DNA from: Synechococcales cyanobacterium PMM_0085
Lineage (GTDB): Bacteria > Cyanobacteriota > Cyanobacteriia > Elainellales > Elainellaceae
NCBI GenBank assembly: GCA_949127705.1
Contig: CASBQJ010000549.1
Coordinates: forward strand, 1 to 5,925
Direction: 5' to 3'
Length of the DNA: 5,925 nucleotides
The notes under the pieces were generated by a model. That model worked only from the letters and a program-made list of their open reading frames with translations, was not told the DNA's origin and made no database searches. Below, piece by piece: positions 3,662 through 5,925 of the stretch (positions within the stretch are counted from its first letter, which is position 1; every line of letters starts with the position of its first letter). The position numbers were made by a program, and so were the translations under genes.

Positions 3662-5008
3662 TCAGGGCTGTTTATCTCTTTTTGAAGGGAGTTGGACCGT
3701 AAAAGTACTGCCTTTACCTAATTCGCTTTCTACTTGAATATTTCCTCGATGGGCCTGAGCAATCGTCTGGGCAATTGCTAACCCCAACCCAGCACCTCCG
3801 GTTTGCCGAGAGCGATCGCTACTAATGCGGTAGAACCGATTAAAAATACGGGATTGCTCTTTAGGGACAATGCCAATTCCCGTGTCTTGAATCTGAATTA
3901 GAGCATGATAGTCATCTCCACTCAGACAAACAACTACTGTCCCTCCGGCAGGGGTATATTGAATGGCATTGGTAATCAGGTTGGCAACCAGACGATAGAG
4001 TTGCTCCTCGATTCCTAGTACAGTAATTAGAGCAGCACCCCTAATGTCGGCTTCTAATGAGAGATGAGAGGCGATCGCCAATCCTGCAAACTCCTCAACT
4101 AAATCACTGACTAAATCGTTAAGATTGCAAGGTTGTCGCTGAGCAGGAAGTCCCTGCAAATCCATGCGGGAGAGAATCAGCAGATCTTGTACAAGCTTGG
4201 ACAAGCGACCATTTTGTCGTTCGACAATCCGGAGAGTATCCCAGGCATCTGCGTCAGTTGCGTCTGGAGTGAGCGTGGATTCTAGATTCGCTTGAATGGC
4301 AGCTAGGGGCGTTCGTAATTCATGTGCTGCATCCGCTGTGAACTGTTGTATCTGTCGGTATGACTTGTACACAGGCTGCATGGCTTGTCCGGCCAGCCAC
4401 CAACTGGCAACGGCAACAAGCAGCATAGTGCTCGGTAATCCAACCAGCAGACTCAGCTTGACCCAAACCATGTGCCCATTCACCTCATAGAGCGATCGCC
4501 CCACTTGCATGTATCCCCAAGGGGTTTGGTTGGCTGTTTTGAGCAATAAGGAAAGCTGCCGATAGTGAGTACCATCAGGCATTTCTAAGGTTTGCCAGGG
4601 TTCAGTTTCGATTTGCTCTAGTGAGTGAGTCGGAGTTTGTCCGCTACTAGCCAACAATTGCCCAGACAAATCGAGGAAGCGGATATAGTAGCCATCTTGT
4701 TGAAATACCCCCAAATAGTGTGATGCCGTAGTATCTTGACTCAAACAGACTGCTTGAGCCGCGCATAGGGCTGGCACAAACTTTTGAACAACGGGTTCCA
4801 GCCTGCCCGGTTCTCGTAGAGAAGCTTCTAGCCCATCGTGCAATGTCCCGGCTACAGATTCAATTCGATGGTTCAGCTCAGATAAATGACTGTGTGCCAT
4901 TGCTTCGTAAAAAATAACTCCACAGAGCGTAAGAATAACTCCCATTGTTCCGGTATACAGCGCGGCTAACCGCAATCGAGTTGAGTGAAAAACCTGGCTA
5001 TGTTTCAT
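3662..5008 (-). CDS. rppB: Sensor histidine kinase, RppB/NrsS-like
   Basis: 448 aa from ATG at 5006-5008. TM1 is about residues 13-35, a periplasmic region follows to about 183 (with Cys82 and Cys88 in CAAQAVC), then TM2 at about 184-206. The cytoplasmic part has the H-box FTADAAHELRTPLA with His229, the N-box NLITNAIQYTP (Asn344, Asn347), G1 DTGIG (375-379), F-box FNRFYR (389-394) and G2 GAGLGLA (405-411), so all catalytic motifs are intact. It should autophosphorylate and pass phosphate to the regulator encoded just upstream. RppB/NrsS relatives in cyanobacteria respond to nickel or redox, and the similar CopS to copper; the ligand here is not determined. An upstream TTG at 5047 would add 13 residues, but family members begin near MKHSQ, so ATG 5008 is preferred. 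It overlaps the regulator gene by 11 nt, so translation is coupled. Confidence 0.88.
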   Translation of the reverse strand: MKHSQVFHSTRLRLAALYTGTMGVILTLCGVIFYEAMAHSHLSELNHRIESVAGTLHDGLEASLREPGRLEPVVQKFVPALCAAQAVCLSQDTTASHYLGVFQQDGYYIRFLDLSGQLLASSGQTPTHSLEQIETEPWQTLEMPDGTHYRQLSLLLKTANQTPWGYMQVGRSLYEVNGHMVWVKLSLLVGLPSTMLLVAVASWWLAGQAMQPVYKSYRQIQQFTADAAHELRTPLAAIQANLESTLTPDATDADAWDTLRIVERQNGRLSKLVQDLLILSRMDLQGLPAQRQPCNLNDLVSDLVEEFAGLAIASHLSLEADIRGAALITVLGIEEQLYRLVANLITNAIQYTPAGGTVVVCLSGDDYHALIQIQDTGIGIVPKEQSRIFNRFYRISSDRSRQTGGAGLGLAIAQTIAQAHRGNIQVESELGKGSTFTVQLPSKRDKQP

Positions 5009-5696
5009 GGGTATTGAGCTTATATCCCATACCGTAAATAGTTTCAATCAAATTATCGTGACCGTACTCCGTCAGCTTTCGTCGTAATAGCCGCATTTGA
5101 GCCGCGACGACGTTGCTATTAAAATCTGCTTCTGCTTGCCAAATTCGTCCAATCATTTGGTCACGCGAGAGAATCTGATTGGGGTGTTGCATGAAGTACT
5201 CCAACAGCTGAAATTCCTTAGTTGTGAGCGGAATTTTTTGTAGGGTTCCGTTGGGCATGAAAATCGAGATAGTTGAGGTGCTGTAGTCGAGAATGAGGTT
5301 GCCAGTTTGCAACTGAGGCGGTTGTAGTTGAGGCGATCGCCGTTGCAGTGCCCGCAGTCGAGCCAGTAACTCTGCCATCCCAAAAGGCTTGATCAAGTAA
5401 TCGTCGGCTCCAGCATCCAGCCCCATCACCCGATCTTCCATCCGATCTCTCGCCGTCAGCATCAGTACAGGTAATGGATTCTGCTTGGCTCTAAGCCGCC
5501 GACAAAGTTCGACGCCCGATAGTCCCGGCACTAACCAGTCGAAGATGGCAAGGGTATATTGCGTCCAGGAGTTTTCGAGAAACTGCCAAGCTTCTGTACC
5601 ATCTGTGACCCAATCCACCACGTATTTTTCTCGCTTCAGCGATCGCTTTAACGCTGCACCCAAGTCTGGTTCATCTTCGACTAGCAAAATTCTCAT
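4998..5696 (-). CDS. rppA: OmpR-family response regulator, RppA/NrsR-like
   Basis: 232 aa. The receiver domain (about 1-120) has the acidic pocket Glu7/Asp8, phospho-acceptor Asp53 (IFDWLVPG), Thr81 and Lys103 (LIKPFG). The winged-helix output domain (about 136-228) has LTTKEFQLLEYF and NVVAAQMRLLRRKL, the recognition-helix region, then ETIYGMGYKL. Everything needed for phospho-dependent DNA binding is present. It shares a transcript with the kinase gene (11-nt overlap) and lies 9 nt after the stop of an upstream small gene, so three genes form one leftward operon. In relatives this pair controls neighbouring metal-efflux genes. No clear Shine-Dalgarno sequence precedes the ATG (GTTCCCACG), consistent with translational coupling to the gene before it. 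Confidence 0.9.
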   Translation of the reverse strand: MRILLVEDEPDLGAALKRSLKREKYVVDWVTDGTEAWQFLENSWTQYTLAIFDWLVPGLSGVELCRRLRAKQNPLPVLMLTARDRMEDRVMGLDAGADDYLIKPFGMAELLARLRALQRRSPQLQPPQLQTGNLILDYSTSTISIFMPNGTLQKIPLTTKEFQLLEYFMQHPNQILSRDQMIGRIWQAEADFNSNVVAAQMRLLRRKLTEYGHDNLIETIYGMGYKLNTHET

Positions 5697-5705
5697 CGTG
5701 GGAAC

Positions 5706-5925
5706 TTACTTGGTAAAACTAAAGCGCCCGTTGACTTTTTCACCATTGATATCGGTTAGCACAGCGACCTTATATTCACCAGATGCGGTTTCAGGCAACA
5801 TTGCGGTATAGTGCTTGCCTTCTGCATCGTATTCAAAGTCAACTTTCTGCTGAGAGCCATCGGGTAGCTGAACTTGACCCATCAAAGTTGCTCCTTCAAC
5901 TGCCTCGTGAGAATCACCCTTTTGC
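5706..5925 (-). CDS. C-terminal part of a small exported-type protein upstream of rppA (incomplete)
   Basis: The gene enters from the right edge and ends at TAA (5706-5708). 72 residues are visible, from QKGDSHEAVEG to NGEKVNGRFSFTK. The sequence is rich in short alternating beta-strand patterns (VQLPDGSQQKVDFEYDAEGK, then MLPETASGEYKVAVLTDING), fitting a single Ig-like beta-sandwich domain such as those of periplasmic or lumenal metal-resistance accessory proteins. The N-terminus, and thus any signal peptide or His/Met cluster, is outside the window. It stops 9 nt before the rppA start, so it probably belongs to the same operon and may be an output or accessory of the sensor system. I cannot name the family. 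Confidence 0.75.
   Translation of the reverse strand, partial: QKGDSHEAVEGATLMGQVQLPDGSQQKVDFEYDAEGKHYTAMLPETASGEYKVAVLTDINGEKVNGRFSFTK

Noticed and set aside
5009..5047. Upstream TTG start adding 13 residues to the kinase
   Set aside because: The added residues lie wholly inside the response-regulator frame. Relatives begin near the ATG at 5008, which directly precedes TM1.
5485..5811. 108-codon + strand frame opposite the rppA start
   Set aside because: Antisense shadow spanning two clear - strand genes and their junction.
1..5925. CRISPR array, tRNA or rRNA genes, riboswitch
   Set aside because: No regularly spaced repeats, cloverleaf folds or rRNA-like sequence were found on either strand.

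Overview
The window looks like a cyanobacterial chromosome or plasmid segment. The octamer GCGATCGC (HIP1) occurs nine times in 5.9 kb. The protein set is also cyanobacterial in style: an Atx1-like copper chaperone of the exact cyanobacterial length, an RppA/RppB (NrsR/NrsS-like) two-component pair, and a cysteine-rich Csp-type copper-storage relic. No species can be named from the sequence. The common theme is handling of copper or related thiophilic metals.

Left part (1-1221, + strand): a membrane-anchored cupredoxin-domain protein is translationally coupled, by an ATGA overlap, to a METTL7-like class I SAM methyltransferase. Their promoter lies outside the window. Positions 1222-1500 hold no gene. 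From about 1501 to 1732 there is a degraded four-helix-bundle copper-storage protein (Csp/DUF326 type). It has lost its 5' part and is frameshifted by what looks like a 22-nt insertion. It is followed by a strong intrinsic terminator built from two HIP1 palindromes.

Middle part (1830-3200, + strand): a promoter with MerR-family architecture (TTGACT, 20-bp spacer holding an imperfect dyad, -10) drives an Atx1/CopZ chaperone and an uncharacterised four-TM protein. An IS630-type transposase fragment (- strand, 54 codons) follows. Beyond it lies a second promoter of the same MerR type, driving a 53-codon gene for a secreted peptide whose tail is rich in Cys and Met. A MerR-family regulator gene follows at 3383, but it is only 80 codons long and lacks the effector/dimerisation region.

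Right part (3662-5925, - strand): an operon-like run reading leftward has an incomplete small protein (only its C-terminal 72 residues are inside), then an OmpR-family response regulator, then an overlapping sensor kinase. The kinase converges on the truncated merR with only 36 nt between them.

Inferred working model: the two MerR-type promoters form a small metal-induced regulon (cytosolic chaperone, membrane protein, exported Cys/Met peptide). RppAB-like signalling senses metal on the periplasmic side. The cupredoxin/methyltransferase pair is a further metal- or thiol-related unit. Several pieces are decaying (Csp relic, IS630 relic, short MerR), so the locus appears to be in evolutionary turnover.
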